Shown here piece after piece: positions 46,513 to 55,439 of a stretch of 64,000 bases of DNA. Location of the stretch: assembly GCF_045348435.1 (NCBI RefSeq), contig NZ_CP157484.1, forward strand, positions 2,542,001 to 2,606,000, given 5' to 3'. Below the pieces are notes generated by a model. The model was not told the DNA's origin, searched no databases, and worked only from the letters and a program-made list of their open reading frames with translations. How positions within the stretch are numbered: the stretch's first letter is position 1; each line of letters starts with the position of its first letter. The position numbers and the translations under genes were made by a program. This stretch comes from Alsobacter sp045348435. Its GTDB lineage: Bacteria > Pseudomonadota > Alphaproteobacteria > Rhizobiales > Beijerinckiaceae.

Positions 46513-47028
46513 CTATGTCTCTGGCTCGGTCTCCGGCGCCTTGTCGCGCAGGGCGGCCATCAGGGCGGGGTCGCTGAGCAGCTTCTTGAGCTGGCTCTCG
46601 GCCGCGACCTTGCCGTCCATGTAGCGCATCAGGTTCGCCAACTGGGTGCGGGCTTCCAACAGCTTGTTCAGCGCGGGCACCTGCTTGGCGATGCTGGCGG
46701 GGCTGAAGTCGTCCATCTTCTCGAAACGGAGAGCGACGCCCAGTTGCTCGCCTTCCTGGTCGCCAAGCTTGTTGGCAACCCGGAACGTCACGCCCGGCGC
46801 GATCGCCGCCATCCGCTTGTCGAAGTTGTCCATGTCGAGATCGAGGAGCTTGCGGTTGGCGATCTCTTCCTTCTCCACGCCGGGAGAATTGCCGGACAGG
46901 TCCGCCATCACGCCCATCACGAAGGGAAGCTCGATCTTCTCTTCCGCGTTGGTTGGGTTTTCGTAAGTAATATGGACGCGCGGAGGCCGGTTGCGACGGA
47001 TGAAGCGTTGTCCACTGTCTGACGCCAT
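46513..47028 (-). CDS. tssB: T6SS contractile sheath small subunit TssB
   Basis: TssB of 171 residues is the partner of TssC in the sheath. RNRPPRVHITYENPTNAEEK, LPFVMGVMADLSGNSPG, and ANRKLLDLDMDNFDKRMAAI followed by PGVTFRVAN are the family markers. The C-terminus is helical with TQLANLMRYMDGKVAAESQL. It starts at ATG 47028, 64 nt upstream of tssC, and lies 81 nt downstream of tssA. The pair is a textbook sheath gene block. Confidence 0.96.
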   Translation of the reverse strand: MASDSGQRFIRRNRPPRVHITYENPTNAEEKIELPFVMGVMADLSGNSPGVEKEEIANRKLLDLDMDNFDKRMAAIAPGVTFRVANKLGDQEGEQLGVALRFEKMDDFSPASIAKQVPALNKLLEARTQLANLMRYMDGKVAAESQLKKLLSDPALMAALRDKAPETEPET

Positions 47029-47109
47029 GGCTGCCCAACTCCTGTTCGAAGTCTAGTCCGCCGCCGCGGTCAAGATTAGAGACCCCCGCGTTGGCGGCGT
47101 CAATCGTGA

Positions 47110-48474
47110 TCAGCTCCCCTGATCAAGGTCGCTCAGCGCATCGGGCGGCAGAACCGCCCGCAACACGCTGAGAAAGTCTCTCCCGGCGAGAGCGCTCGCG
47201 CGCTCGATCAGCCAGGGAACGGGACTGGAGGGCTCCTGCGCCCGCATCCAGGCGGCGACCTGGTCCAGCGCAGCCAGGGCCTGCGAGCGCGTCGCGATCG
47301 CCGCGCCGTCTCGCGCCGCCGGAACGACCTGCGAACCGGCATGGGCCATGCGCGGGCCATCGTCGGCCTGGCTTTCGGCGGAGGTCTCGCCCCAGCCCTC
47401 GTCGGCGGTCTCCGAGGCGGGCGAGAGGTCCGCGAGGCGGCCCACGGGCAACGGAAAGACGTGCCGGCCGCCGATCTGGTAGGCGGCCGAGCCCACATGG
47501 TCGGGCAGCAGGATTTGCAGCACCTCGATGAAGGACTTGCCCAAGAGCGCCTGGGCCTGGGCCAGCAGGGGCAGGACCGGGCTCGAAGGCTCGCACGCCT
47601 GGAAATAGGAGTAAGCGCCCTGGAGGGCTGCGGCCGCCTGCGCGCCGGAGCCGACGCCGCCCTGCGGCGCGGACGCGCTCTCCGCCTCCAGCGAGGGCGT
47701 CGCGCCCGGCTCGGCGGCGGCCGCCGCCGCGGGGGGCAGCGCCAGGTCGATGAGCGCCAGGATGCGCGTCAGGACGGCGCGGAGGTTCGACAGCCTCGGC
47801 GCCGTGACGATGTCGGCGCGCTCGGCCCAGAGGGCCCCGATCCGGTCGAGCGCGGCCCGCGTCGCCTCCACGGCGGCGCGGCTCGCCGCTGTCTGTTCTG
47901 CGGCGTCCCGCAGGGTTTGCAGGATCGTCGACTCGGTGGGAGTCTCCTCGCCCGCACGGGGCTCGGCCTCGCGGCGCGCGTAGAGAAAGGAGCGCAGGTT
48001 GACCGGCCCGGCGCGCCGGCTCTCGCACAGGCGCACATATTGAAGCGAGAACGCCACCGTGGATTCATCCAGCGTCCCCAGCGTCGCGGCGCGCATCGCC
48101 AGCGAGCCGTTCTCCGCGCGCGGATGCGTCTCGTCCCAGAAGAGCTCCAACATGCGCGCGCCCGCCACGACGGAGCGGCTGAACTCGGCCAGGTTCCCGT
48201 TCAGGATGGAAAGCCTCGCCAGCAGCATGACGAGCCGCAGGTCGCGGGTTCGCGACAGCAGGGCGCCGATCTTCGCGACAAGTTCATCGATGTCGACGAC
48301 CGAGGGATCGAAAGAAAAGGGCTGCCCGTCCACGAAGAACGTGGCCGGCATCACGCCTTCCTGCACGGCGAAGAAATTCAAGTAATCGTCATCGCCTTCA
48401 AGATCCAGGTCCGGACCACACGGATCATCTGGCTTCAGAGGTTGTTCCAGCGCTCTGTAGTCGATCGAGGTCAC
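47110..48474 (-). CDS. tssA: T6SS assembly protein TssA (ImpA_N)
   Basis: TssA of about 454 residues primes baseplate and sheath assembly. The ImpA_N domain is seen near the N-terminus: LEQPLKPDDPCGPDLDLEGD, VAKIGALLSRTRDLRLVMLL, and MLELFWDETHPRAENGSLAM. A central Ala-rich stretch is followed by two related helical C-terminal units, each with a (Y/W)x(x)FQACEPSSPV or WMRAQEPSSPV phrase (about 300 and 415). I chose the GTG at 48474; a TTG at 48492 is also in frame and neither has a strong Shine-Dalgarno. It heads the minus arm and diverges from vgrG. Confidence 0.9.
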   Translation of the reverse strand: MTSIDYRALEQPLKPDDPCGPDLDLEGDDDYLNFFAVQEGVMPATFFVDGQPFSFDPSVVDIDELVAKIGALLSRTRDLRLVMLLARLSILNGNLAEFSRSVVAGARMLELFWDETHPRAENGSLAMRAATLGTLDESTVAFSLQYVRLCESRRAGPVNLRSFLYARREAEPRAGEETPTESTILQTLRDAAEQTAASRAAVEATRAALDRIGALWAERADIVTAPRLSNLRAVLTRILALIDLALPPAAAAAAEPGATPSLEAESASAPQGGVGSGAQAAAALQGAYSYFQACEPSSPVLPLLAQAQALLGKSFIEVLQILLPDHVGSAAYQIGGRHVFPLPVGRLADLSPASETADEGWGETSAESQADDGPRMAHAGSQVVPAARDGAAIATRSQALAALDQVAAWMRAQEPSSPVPWLIERASALAGRDFLSVLRAVLPPDALSDLDQGS

Positions 48475-48680
48475 AGCCAACCAGCCGGGCAAGAAAACAC
48501 GATGTGATATTCACCGTAACGACCGGCGGGGAGTCATATTGTGCGCTGACGCACAAGTTCGCATGTCAAAGCAGCCTAGGTTTCATCGGTGAACCGCCGA
48601 CCGCCGAGCTTCTCGACTATGTGCGTCACATAAGTTAGCGTCAAGAAGAGTTGGATGATGTGTCTGACTGCGAGGTCGCC
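48475..48680. promoter_or_regulatory. divergent T6SS promoter region with three perfect dyads
   Basis: This 206-bp region lies between tssA (minus) and vgrG (plus). It contains three perfect inverted repeats: GTGATATTCAC (48504-48514), TTGTGCG-CTGA-CGCACAA (48539-48556) and TATGTG-CGT-CACATA (48618-48632). The last two share TGTGCG and look like operator candidates for a regulator of both arms. The part around 48531-48560 is relatively AT-rich compared with its surroundings. No exact sigma-54 or sigma-70 element is clear by eye. Confidence 0.5.
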
Positions 48681-50669
48681 ATGACTGACGAGCTGGCGCA
48701 GGACGAGCGGGTCGCGTCCCTTCAGACACCGCTCGGTCGAAACAAGCTCGCCATCGCGCGCTTCGAGGCGCATGAGGCCCTCAGCGAGCTTTTCGAGTTC
48801 CGCATCGACGCGCTGAGCCGCGACCCGGACATCGATTTCGACAAGGCGCTCGGGCGCTCCTGTTGCGTGACCATCGCGGCCTATGCCGGCCCCAAGCGTC
48901 ATTTCGACGGCGTCCTGGTCGAGGCCCAGGCGCTCGGCATGGTCCACGACCTCTATTCCTACCGGCTGGTCCTGCGCCCGTCGCTCTGGCTGCTGTCGCG
49001 CACCGCCAATTGCCGAATCTGGCACGACATGACCGCCCTTGCGATCATCAAGGAGGTCCTTGGGCAGCGGGGCGTCCAGTACAAGACGGCCACCACGCGC
49101 GAATGCCGCAAGCGCGAATACTGCGTGCAGTATCGCGAGACGGACCTCGCCTTCGTCTCCCGCCTGATGGAGGAGGAAGGAATCTACTACTTCTTCCAGC
49201 ATGGAGACGGCGAGCACACGCTTAATCTCGCTGACGCCCCGTCGTCACACAAGCCGATCCCGGGCCATGCCAGGGTGCCGTTCAGCAAGGTCGCCGCATC
49301 CGGCCATGTGCGCGAGGAGGCGCTGTTCGACTGGACCTCCGAGCGCCGTTTCCGGACGGGCAAGTTCGAGCTGCGCGACTACAATTTCAAGACGCCCGGC
49401 AACAAGCTGATCGGCCCCGCCAAGGCCAGCGCCCGCTACGCGAAATCCGATCTCGAAGTCTACGATTATCCCGGCAAATACGACCAGGAGAGCGAAGGGA
49501 AGCGCTACGCCGAAATCAGGCGCGACGCCGAGCAGGCGTTCGACAAGCGGCGCTACGCCAGCGGCGAGGCCCCGTCCCTCTTCCCGGGCGGGTGCTTCAC
49601 GCTGGCTGACCATCCGAGGTCGTCCGAGAACAAGTCCTTCCTCGTGCTCCGGGCTCGGCACACGTTCAGCGCCCAGACCTTTCGCTCGGGCGGCGCGGGC
49701 CTCGGCTCCGGCGAGAACTATCGCGGCGACTACGAGATGCTGCCCGCGGACCAGCAGTTCCACGCTCCCATGGTGACGCCGAAGCCGATCGTTCACGGGC
49801 CGCAGACCGCCCGCGTCGTGGCGCGGCCCGGAACGAGCGGCGAAGAGATCGACGTCGACGACCATGGGCGCATCCGCGTCCGGTTCCATTGGGACCGTGA
49901 TGACAAGCGCTCCTGCTGGCTTCGCGTCGCCCAGATGTGGGCGGGCTCCCGATGGGGCGGCCAGTTCATCCCGCGCATCGACATGGAGGTCGTCGTCGAG
50001 TTCCTGGAAGGCGATCCCGACCGGCCGCTCGTCGTGGGCAGCGTCTACAACGCCGACAACCGCTACCCCTGGACCCTTCCGGCCAACAAGACCCAGTCCG
50101 GCGTGAAGACGGACTCCTCCAAGGGCCACAACGGGCACAATCAGGTCCGCTTCGAGGACAAGAAGGGATCCGAGGAGATCAACGTCCGCGCCGAGAAGGA
50201 CCTCAACACGGAGATCCTGCACGCCGAGACCCGCAAGATCGGCGAGCGCTTCCAGCCGCCGATGGGCTCGCCGTCGCGAGAGACCACGCTCCTGATGGGC
50301 GACGACAAGCTGACCGTGGCGTCGGGCCACCGGCAGGCCACGATCGCCATGAATGACACGCTGACGGTGGGGATGAACCGGCAGGATACGGTGGGGCTGA
50401 ACCGCAGCGCCTCGATCGGCGTGTCCGACAGCGTCATCGTCGGGGCCAGCCAGAGCGTCACGGTGGGCGCGGCGCAAAGCACGACGGTGGGCGCAGCCCA
50501 GAGCACGACCGTGGGCGCGGCCCAGACCGACACCGTGGGCGCCGTCGTCACCGTCACGGCCGGGGGCGTGGTGTCGATCACGGCCGGCGGCGCGATCATG
50601 CTGACGGCCGGCGGCGGCGTGCACGTCAACGGCGTGCTCTTCGTGCACGGCGCGATCATCCCGCTGTGA
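48681..50669 (+). CDS. vgrG: T6SS spike protein VgrG (TssI)
   Basis: VgrG of 662 residues forms the trimeric spike that tips the Hcp tube. The gp27-like part opens QTPLGRNKLAIARFEAHEAL, with YRLVLRPSLWLLSRTANCRI and SRLMEEEGIYYFFQHGDGEH. The gp5-like OB domain follows (IDVDDHGRIRVRFHWDRDDK, RWGGQFIPRIDMEVVVEFLE, GDPDRPLVVGSVYN). The C-terminal beta-helix needle is built from VG repeats such as TVGAAQST. It ends with VNGVLFVHGAIIPL and has no enzymatic extension, so an effector would have to bind separately. The ATG at 48681 is preferred; a TTG at 48651 is in frame. Confidence 0.96.
   Translation: MTDELAQDERVASLQTPLGRNKLAIARFEAHEALSELFEFRIDALSRDPDIDFDKALGRSCCVTIAAYAGPKRHFDGVLVEAQALGMVHDLYSYRLVLRPSLWLLSRTANCRIWHDMTALAIIKEVLGQRGVQYKTATTRECRKREYCVQYRETDLAFVSRLMEEEGIYYFFQHGDGEHTLNLADAPSSHKPIPGHARVPFSKVAASGHVREEALFDWTSERRFRTGKFELRDYNFKTPGNKLIGPAKASARYAKSDLEVYDYPGKYDQESEGKRYAEIRRDAEQAFDKRRYASGEAPSLFPGGCFTLADHPRSSENKSFLVLRARHTFSAQTFRSGGAGLGSGENYRGDYEMLPADQQFHAPMVTPKPIVHGPQTARVVARPGTSGEEIDVDDHGRIRVRFHWDRDDKRSCWLRVAQMWAGSRWGGQFIPRIDMEVVVEFLEGDPDRPLVVGSVYNADNRYPWTLPANKTQSGVKTDSSKGHNGHNQVRFEDKKGSEEINVRAEKDLNTEILHAETRKIGERFQPPMGSPSRETTLLMGDDKLTVASGHRQATIAMNDTLTVGMNRQDTVGLNRSASIGVSDSVIVGASQSVTVGAAQSTTVGAAQSTTVGAAQTDTVGAVVTVTAGGVVSITAGGAIMLTAGGGVHVNGVLFVHGAIIPL
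50463..50543 (+). repeat. 24-bp tandem repeat in the vgrG needle region
   Basis: Three near-identical 24-bp units start at 50463, 50487 and 50511, each opening GTGGGCGC, with a partial fourth at 50535. They encode the eight-residue repeat VGAAQS(T/D)T that forms turns of the beta-helix needle. The repeat number may vary between strains. Confidence 0.88.
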
Positions 50670-50679
50670 GGTCCAAGGC

Positions 50680-51222
50680 ATGCACCGGCTTCGCTTCACG
50701 ACCGCCTCGGCCCTGTTCGAAGCCTTTCCCACGGCCGTGGCGGATGTCGGCGGCCCCGTCGTGGAGCAGGAGAGCCTGGCCTATGCGGCCGAACTGGCCG
50801 GATCCGGAAACGTCATGGGCGCGCTCTCCTTCGTCGCCTACCTGCTGCCGCGCCGCGAGGCCGTGCACTGGGCCTGCCAGAGCGTGCGCAGCCTCCCGGG
50901 CTCGCCTGACGCCGGGGAGATGGCCTGCCTGGAGGCGGCGGAGCGATGGGTGAGGACGCCCGACGAGGATCTCCGCTTCGCCGCGGCGCGGACGGCGCTC
51001 GGCGCGCAGCAGACCTCCCCCGCGACCTTTGCCGCCTACGGGGCGGGCTACGCCGGGCGCACGCTCGCGCCGCCGGACCTGGGCCCGGCTCCCGCCGCGC
51101 CTCACCTCACGGCCCAGTCCGTGCGCTGCGTGTTCCTGCTCGCCGGCCTGCGGGTGGCGCAAGACCGCCAGGCCGCATGGCGCCGCACGGCGCTCGAGGC
51201 CGGCGTCCGGTTGGCGACATGA
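50680..51222 (+). CDS. T6SS-associated hypothetical protein (DUF6931-like)
   Basis: The protein has 180 residues and no signal peptide. It is helical and Ala-rich (AYAAELAGSGNVMGALSFVA, YLLPRREAVHWACQSVRSLP, ECLEAAERWV-type helices, TLGAQQTSPATF-like). The YLLPRREAVWW-type phrase resembles DUF6931, a family I associate with T6SS clusters, though I am not certain of the number. It lies 10 nt after vgrG and 10 nt before the FHA gene. A role as adaptor or chaperone between VgrG and a cargo, or as a structural accessory, is inferred from position alone. Confidence 0.72.
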   Translation: MHRLRFTTASALFEAFPTAVADVGGPVVEQESLAYAAELAGSGNVMGALSFVAYLLPRREAVHWACQSVRSLPGSPDAGEMACLEAAERWVRTPDEDLRFAAARTALGAQQTSPATFAAYGAGYAGRTLAPPDLGPAPAAPHLTAQSVRCVFLLAGLRVAQDRQAAWRRTALEAGVRLAT

Positions 51223-51232
51223 GCGAGGCACG

Positions 51233-52582
51233 ATGGCGCTGACCCTCACCATCGAGAACTTCGAGAGCCTGCCGGATGGCGGGCCGCTGAGCATCGGCGT
51301 CGCCGGCCGGCGCGGGATCGACATCGGCCGGGACCCCTACCTGGACTGGACCTTGCCCGACCCGAGCCGAACCATCTCCGGCAAGCATTGCGAGGTGCGC
51401 TTCCAGGACGGGGGCTACCTGCTCTACGACGTGTCCACCAACGGAACCTATCTCAACGGATCCCAGTACAGGATCCAGTCGCCCCACCGGCTTCGCACCG
51501 GCGACAGCCTCGCGATCGGCCAATACATCATCCGCGTCGAGGTCCAGGAGGAGCAGGACGCGAAGCCCGACGCCGGGCGGAGCGCCGCGCCCCAGCCGGA
51601 GGACCTTTGGACGATGGACGGCGAGGTCCCCTCGCCGATGGACCCGCGGGAGCTGCGCGGAGGTCGCCAAGCCCGCCCGGTCCATAGCGATTTCCTCGAA
51701 CAGGCCATGGGGAGCCCCGCGCTCTACGACGTCCCGGACGCCGGCGAGGGCGTTGCGCGCCGGGCGGAGGCGCCGGACTGGAGCCGGACGGACCCGTCGC
51801 TCGCCTGGGCTCCCTCCGTGCCGCGGTCGTCGGATCCCGTCGAGCCTGCGCCGGTCCCCCCAGCCCCGCGTCGCCCGACCTCCCCCGCCGCCGCGGTCTG
51901 GGACGAAGCCGCTGCCCCTCCCCCGGAGCCGGCGCCGGCGGCCGCAGCCAGCCCGCGCCCGCCGGCCGGCGAGACGCCCGCCGTCTCCCAGGACCTCGCG
52001 GCGGCCTTCACCGCCAGGTTCGCGCAGGGCGCAGGATTGTCTCCCGACAAGTTCGCGGACCGGGACGCCTTGCTGCTGGCCCAGCTCGCCGGCGAACTGA
52101 TCCACGACGTCGTGGTCGACCTGATGCAGCTGCTGGGCGCCCGCAACGAGGCCAAGAGGCTCTCACGCAGCGTCAACCAGACCGTGATCCAGCCGCTCGA
52201 CAACAATCCCCTGAAGTTCTCGCCGACGCCCGAAGATGCGCTGAACGTCATGCTCGGTCCGCCGACGAAGAGCTACCTCGACGCGCGCAGGGCGCTGGCC
52301 CAAGGCTTCGCCGACCTGAAGTCGCACCAGCTGCGGACCTACTCGGCCATGCAGGCCGCGGTCCGGGCGCTCGCGGCCGATCTCGATCCGGACGCGATCG
52401 CCGCCTCCGTCCCGGCGTCGGGCGGCCTCTCGGAGATGATCGGCTCCCGCAAGGCGCGGCTGTGGGACGCCTACGTCACCCGGTGGAAGGCCAAGACGCA
52501 GCAGCACGAGGACGGCCTGGTGGACGTCTTCATGCTGGAGTTTGCAGACATTTATGATCGCGGCCCGGACAGCAAAGGCTAG
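51233..52582 (+). CDS. tagH: T6SS FHA-domain protein (TagH/Fha1 type)
   Basis: The protein has 449 residues. An N-terminal FHA domain (about 15-95) shows the phosphothreonine-binding landmarks: IGRDPYLDW, ISGKHCEVRF and STNGTYLNGS. A long Pro/Ala/Glu-rich linker (about 115-270) follows, and then the C-terminal T6SS-FHA domain (DLAAAFTARFAQGAGLSPDK, LSRSVNQTVIQPLDNNPLKF, MLEFADIYDRG). In Pseudomonas this protein is phosphorylated by PpkA and dephosphorylated by PppA to switch secretion; all three genes are present here. The ATG at 51233 gives the normal opening MALTLTIENFE; upstream frame is shadow. Confidence 0.93.
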   Translation: MALTLTIENFESLPDGGPLSIGVAGRRGIDIGRDPYLDWTLPDPSRTISGKHCEVRFQDGGYLLYDVSTNGTYLNGSQYRIQSPHRLRTGDSLAIGQYIIRVEVQEEQDAKPDAGRSAAPQPEDLWTMDGEVPSPMDPRELRGGRQARPVHSDFLEQAMGSPALYDVPDAGEGVARRAEAPDWSRTDPSLAWAPSVPRSSDPVEPAPVPPAPRRPTSPAAAVWDEAAAPPPEPAPAAAASPRPPAGETPAVSQDLAAAFTARFAQGAGLSPDKFADRDALLLAQLAGELIHDVVVDLMQLLGARNEAKRLSRSVNQTVIQPLDNNPLKFSPTPEDALNVMLGPPTKSYLDARRALAQGFADLKSHQLRTYSAMQAAVRALAADLDPDAIAASVPASGGLSEMIGSRKARLWDAYVTRWKAKTQQHEDGLVDVFMLEFADIYDRGPDSKG

Positions 52583-52615
52583 GTCGCGCCACGCCGAACG
52601 AATGATGGGAATGCG

Positions 52616-53953
52616 ATGTCCTGGCACAGCAAGGTGGTGTGGAGAGAGGGGCTGTTCCTGCGGCCGCAGCATCTTCAGCAGAACGACCGTTACCATGAGC
52701 GGCTCGTCGAGAGCCGGACCCGGCACATCTCGCCTTATCCCTGGGGTTTCTCGCATCTGGAGATCGACCGGGATCTCGCGCAGCAGAGCAAGTTCGCGCT
52801 CCGCCGGGCCGTCGGCGTCATGCCGGACGGCGCTCCGTTTGACGTCCCGGGCGGCAGCCCGCCGCCCGCCCCTATCGACGTGCCCGACAACGCCGCCGGC
52901 CAGATCCTTTGGCTGACCATGCCCGCCGCCTCGTCCAACACGCGCGAGGTGGACCACCGGCCGGCCGGGAGCGCCAGCCGCTACACCGAAGGGGCGGAGA
53001 CGGTCATCGATTCCACTTCCGAGCTGCGCAGCGAGGAGGAGATCGACGTCGCCTATCCCCGCCTGGCCTATGACCTGCGCAAGACGCCGCGCCCGGAATA
53101 CCTGACCCTCGCCGTCGCCCGCATCGTGGAGATCCGCGACAAGCTGATCATCTTCGACGAGAAGTTCGCGCCGCCCATCCTGGTCTGCTCGGCCCACCCG
53201 GTGGTCAATGGCTGGCTCGACCGGGTGATCGGCTGGATCGACAACAAGCTGGAGGAGCTGGCCCGCTACGCCGCCGATCCGACGGCCGGCGGCGGGCTGC
53301 AAAGCGTCGACTATTTCGTGCTCCAGCTGCTGAACCGCACCATCCCGGTGCTGAAGCACTACCGCTCCTCCGTCTACGTGCATCCGGAGCGGCTGTTCAC
53401 CGCGCTCGTGTCGCTGGCCGGAGAGCTGGCCACCTTCGCCACCACGGAGCGCCGGGCGCGGCTCTATCCCGCCTATGACCACGACGAGCTCGAAAAGGTC
53501 TTCGATCCCGTCATGCGCGACCTGCAGGACTTCCTTAGCGCCCGGCTGGGACGCCGCGCCATCCGGCTGGAGATCATCGAGCGGGCACAGAACGCGTTCC
53601 TGTCGCCGATCCGCGACCGGACGCTGTTTCGCAACGCCACGCTCGTGCTGGAGGTCGCCGCTCGCCGGCCCCTGGGCGAGATCCAGGCCCAGTTCCCGCA
53701 CCTCTTCAAGGTCGGGCCGAACACCAAGATGAACGAGATCGTGCACGCCCACCTCCCGGGCGTTCCGCTCGTGCATCTGCCGACCCCGCCGCCGCAGATC
53801 CGCGCCATCACCGACCACGTCTATTTCTACCTGGACCGGACCTCTCCCCTCTGGCCCGAATTCAGCACGGCGGCGTCGATCGGCATGCATTTTTCCGGTG
53901 AATGGCCCGAGCTCGAGCTCGACCTTTGGGCCGTGCTGGAGGATCGGCGATGA
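52616..53953 (+). CDS. tssK: T6SS baseplate subunit TssK
   Basis: TssK of 445 residues connects the baseplate wedges to the membrane complex. The opening MSWHSKVVWREGLFLRPQHL with QQNDRYHERLVESRTRH is highly conserved. NAFLSPIRDRTLFRNATLVL and TKMNEIVHAHLPGVPLVHLP are later landmarks, and YFYLDRTSPLW lies near the C-terminus, which binds TssL/TssM. The ATG at 52616 lies 33 nt after fha. The stop overlaps the tssL start by 4 nt (ATGA). Confidence 0.96.
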   Translation: MSWHSKVVWREGLFLRPQHLQQNDRYHERLVESRTRHISPYPWGFSHLEIDRDLAQQSKFALRRAVGVMPDGAPFDVPGGSPPPAPIDVPDNAAGQILWLTMPAASSNTREVDHRPAGSASRYTEGAETVIDSTSELRSEEEIDVAYPRLAYDLRKTPRPEYLTLAVARIVEIRDKLIIFDEKFAPPILVCSAHPVVNGWLDRVIGWIDNKLEELARYAADPTAGGGLQSVDYFVLQLLNRTIPVLKHYRSSVYVHPERLFTALVSLAGELATFATTERRARLYPAYDHDELEKVFDPVMRDLQDFLSARLGRRAIRLEIIERAQNAFLSPIRDRTLFRNATLVLEVAARRPLGEIQAQFPHLFKVGPNTKMNEIVHAHLPGVPLVHLPTPPPQIRAITDHVYFYLDRTSPLWPEFSTAASIGMHFSGEWPELELDLWAVLEDRR

Positions 53954-55395
53954 GCGATAAGGACAACCCGTTCGGCCTGGGCGGCGGGGAGCGGACCGTC
54001 ATTCGGCCCAACCCCGGACAGCGCCTGCCGGCGGCCCCCGTCGCGCCCTTGAACCCGTCTCGCTCCGCGTCGGCTTCAACCGTCCGGCCCGCGCCGACGC
54101 CGAGGGGCGGCGGCAGGGAGGGACCTGACGAGTGGATCTCCAGCTCCCGCGGGCCGGAACCCCCGTCCGCGATGCCCCGCGCCGAGGATCTGCGCTTCGA
54201 CGACCTCGCCGCTCCTCATCCCAACCCCATCATGCGCGCCGCGGGGCCGCTGCTGCTGCTGCTCGGGCGGCTGCGGGTGGCCATGGTCCGCGCCTCCTTC
54301 GCCAGCCTGATGGAGCAGGTCGCGGCCGCCATCGCCTTCTTCGACAAGGACATCCGGGCCGCCGGCGTGCCGCCCGAGCAGGCCAACGTCGCCAAGTACC
54401 TCGTCTGCGCCACGGCCGACGACATCGTGCAGAACATCCCGACCGAGGACCGGCACGTCTGGACGCAGTACAGCATGCTCAGCCGCTTCTTCGGCGAGCG
54501 CACCGGCGGGGTGCGCTTCTTCGAGGAGCTGGACAGGCTCAAGAACGAGCCTGCCGCCAATTATGACGTGCTCGAATTGCAGCACGCCTGCCTGGCGCTC
54601 GGCTTCCAGGGCCTGCACCGGACGACGGGCGGCGGCGCCGTCCAGCTGCAGACCATCCAGCGCAACCTCTACGAAACGCTGCGCCGCATCCGCCCCAAAA
54701 TCCCTCGCGAACTCTCGCTTCGCTGGCGCGGCCAGGAGCTCGGGGCCCGCGGCTCGCGCTTGCGCGTGCCCGTCTGGGCCGTGGCGGGCGTGGCGGCGGT
54801 GAGCCTGTTCGCGCTCTTCGTCGCCTTGAGGACGACGCTCGCGGACGCCAGCGAACGGGTCGCCGAAGCCAATCTCGCCTTGCTGCCCAACACCCCGGTC
54901 TTGCTGCAACGCCGCTTGCCGGCTCCGCCGCCTGCTCCGCCGCCCCAGTCGTTGACCCAGCTTCAGCGCATTCGCGCCGGGCTGGGACCGGGCGTCGACG
55001 GATGCGCGCTCGGCGCGGACATCCTCGGCCGCTGGATCGCGATCCGGGTCTGCAGCGGCATCATGTTTGAGTCCGGGCAGGCCAGCGTGCTGCCGCAGTT
55101 CAAGCCGGTTGCCATGCGGATCGCCCAGACCATCGAGAAGGAGGCCGGGCCGGTGATGATCGTCGGCCACACGGACAACCAGCCCCTCTCGCCGACGAAC
55201 CGCTTCAAGAACAATCAGCAACTGTCCGTGGAGCGCGCGCGGGCGGCCGCCGCCTTGATCGCGTCGACCTTCGCCGACCCCTCGCGGATCACCACCGAGG
55301 GCCGCGGCCCCGACGACCCCGTGGCGGACAACAAGACGGCCGAGGGGCGGGCCCGAAACAGGCGAGTCGAGTTCCTCGTCACCCGCATCGATTGA
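53950..55395 (+). CDS. tssL: T6SS membrane complex TssL (DotU) with C-terminal OmpA-like domain
   Basis: The protein has 481 residues in three blocks. The first ~85 residues are a disordered, Pro/Arg-rich N-terminus. Then comes the DotU cytoplasmic domain (about 95-265; AAAIAFFDKDIRAAGVPPEQ, KYLVCATADDIVQN, FFEELDRLKNEPAANYDVLE), and one transmembrane helix (about 275-295). A periplasmic OmpA-like domain (about 365-480) includes VGHTDNQPLSPTNRFKNNQQ, which binds peptidoglycan. Extended TssL proteins of this kind replace the separate TagL in other systems. No tssJ gene is present, so the OmpA domain may be the main wall anchor. It is coupled to tssK by ATGA overlap. Confidence 0.95.
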   Translation: MSDKDNPFGLGGGERTVIRPNPGQRLPAAPVAPLNPSRSASASTVRPAPTPRGGGREGPDEWISSSRGPEPPSAMPRAEDLRFDDLAAPHPNPIMRAAGPLLLLLGRLRVAMVRASFASLMEQVAAAIAFFDKDIRAAGVPPEQANVAKYLVCATADDIVQNIPTEDRHVWTQYSMLSRFFGERTGGVRFFEELDRLKNEPAANYDVLELQHACLALGFQGLHRTTGGGAVQLQTIQRNLYETLRRIRPKIPRELSLRWRGQELGARGSRLRVPVWAVAGVAAVSLFALFVALRTTLADASERVAEANLALLPNTPVLLQRRLPAPPPAPPPQSLTQLQRIRAGLGPGVDGCALGADILGRWIAIRVCSGIMFESGQASVLPQFKPVAMRIAQTIEKEAGPVMIVGHTDNQPLSPTNRFKNNQQLSVERARAAAALIASTFADPSRITTEGRGPDDPVADNKTAEGRARNRRVEFLVTRID

Positions 55396-55439
55396 TCGAG
55401 GCTCCAGCCGCGTCCCGGACGCATTCAGGACAGAGGTCG

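Noticed and set aside
50463..50543. Short tandem repeats considered as a CRISPR array
   Set aside because: Units abut without spacers, are only 24 bp, and keep the vgrG reading frame; they encode the beta-helix needle.
37421..50669. Hcp, gp25-like, sheath and spike genes considered as a prophage tail cluster
   Set aside because: ClpV, TssF/G/K, TssL, TssM and the PpkA/PppA/FHA/TagF set are present, which is diagnostic of a type VI secretion system; no capsid, terminase or integrase gene is seen.
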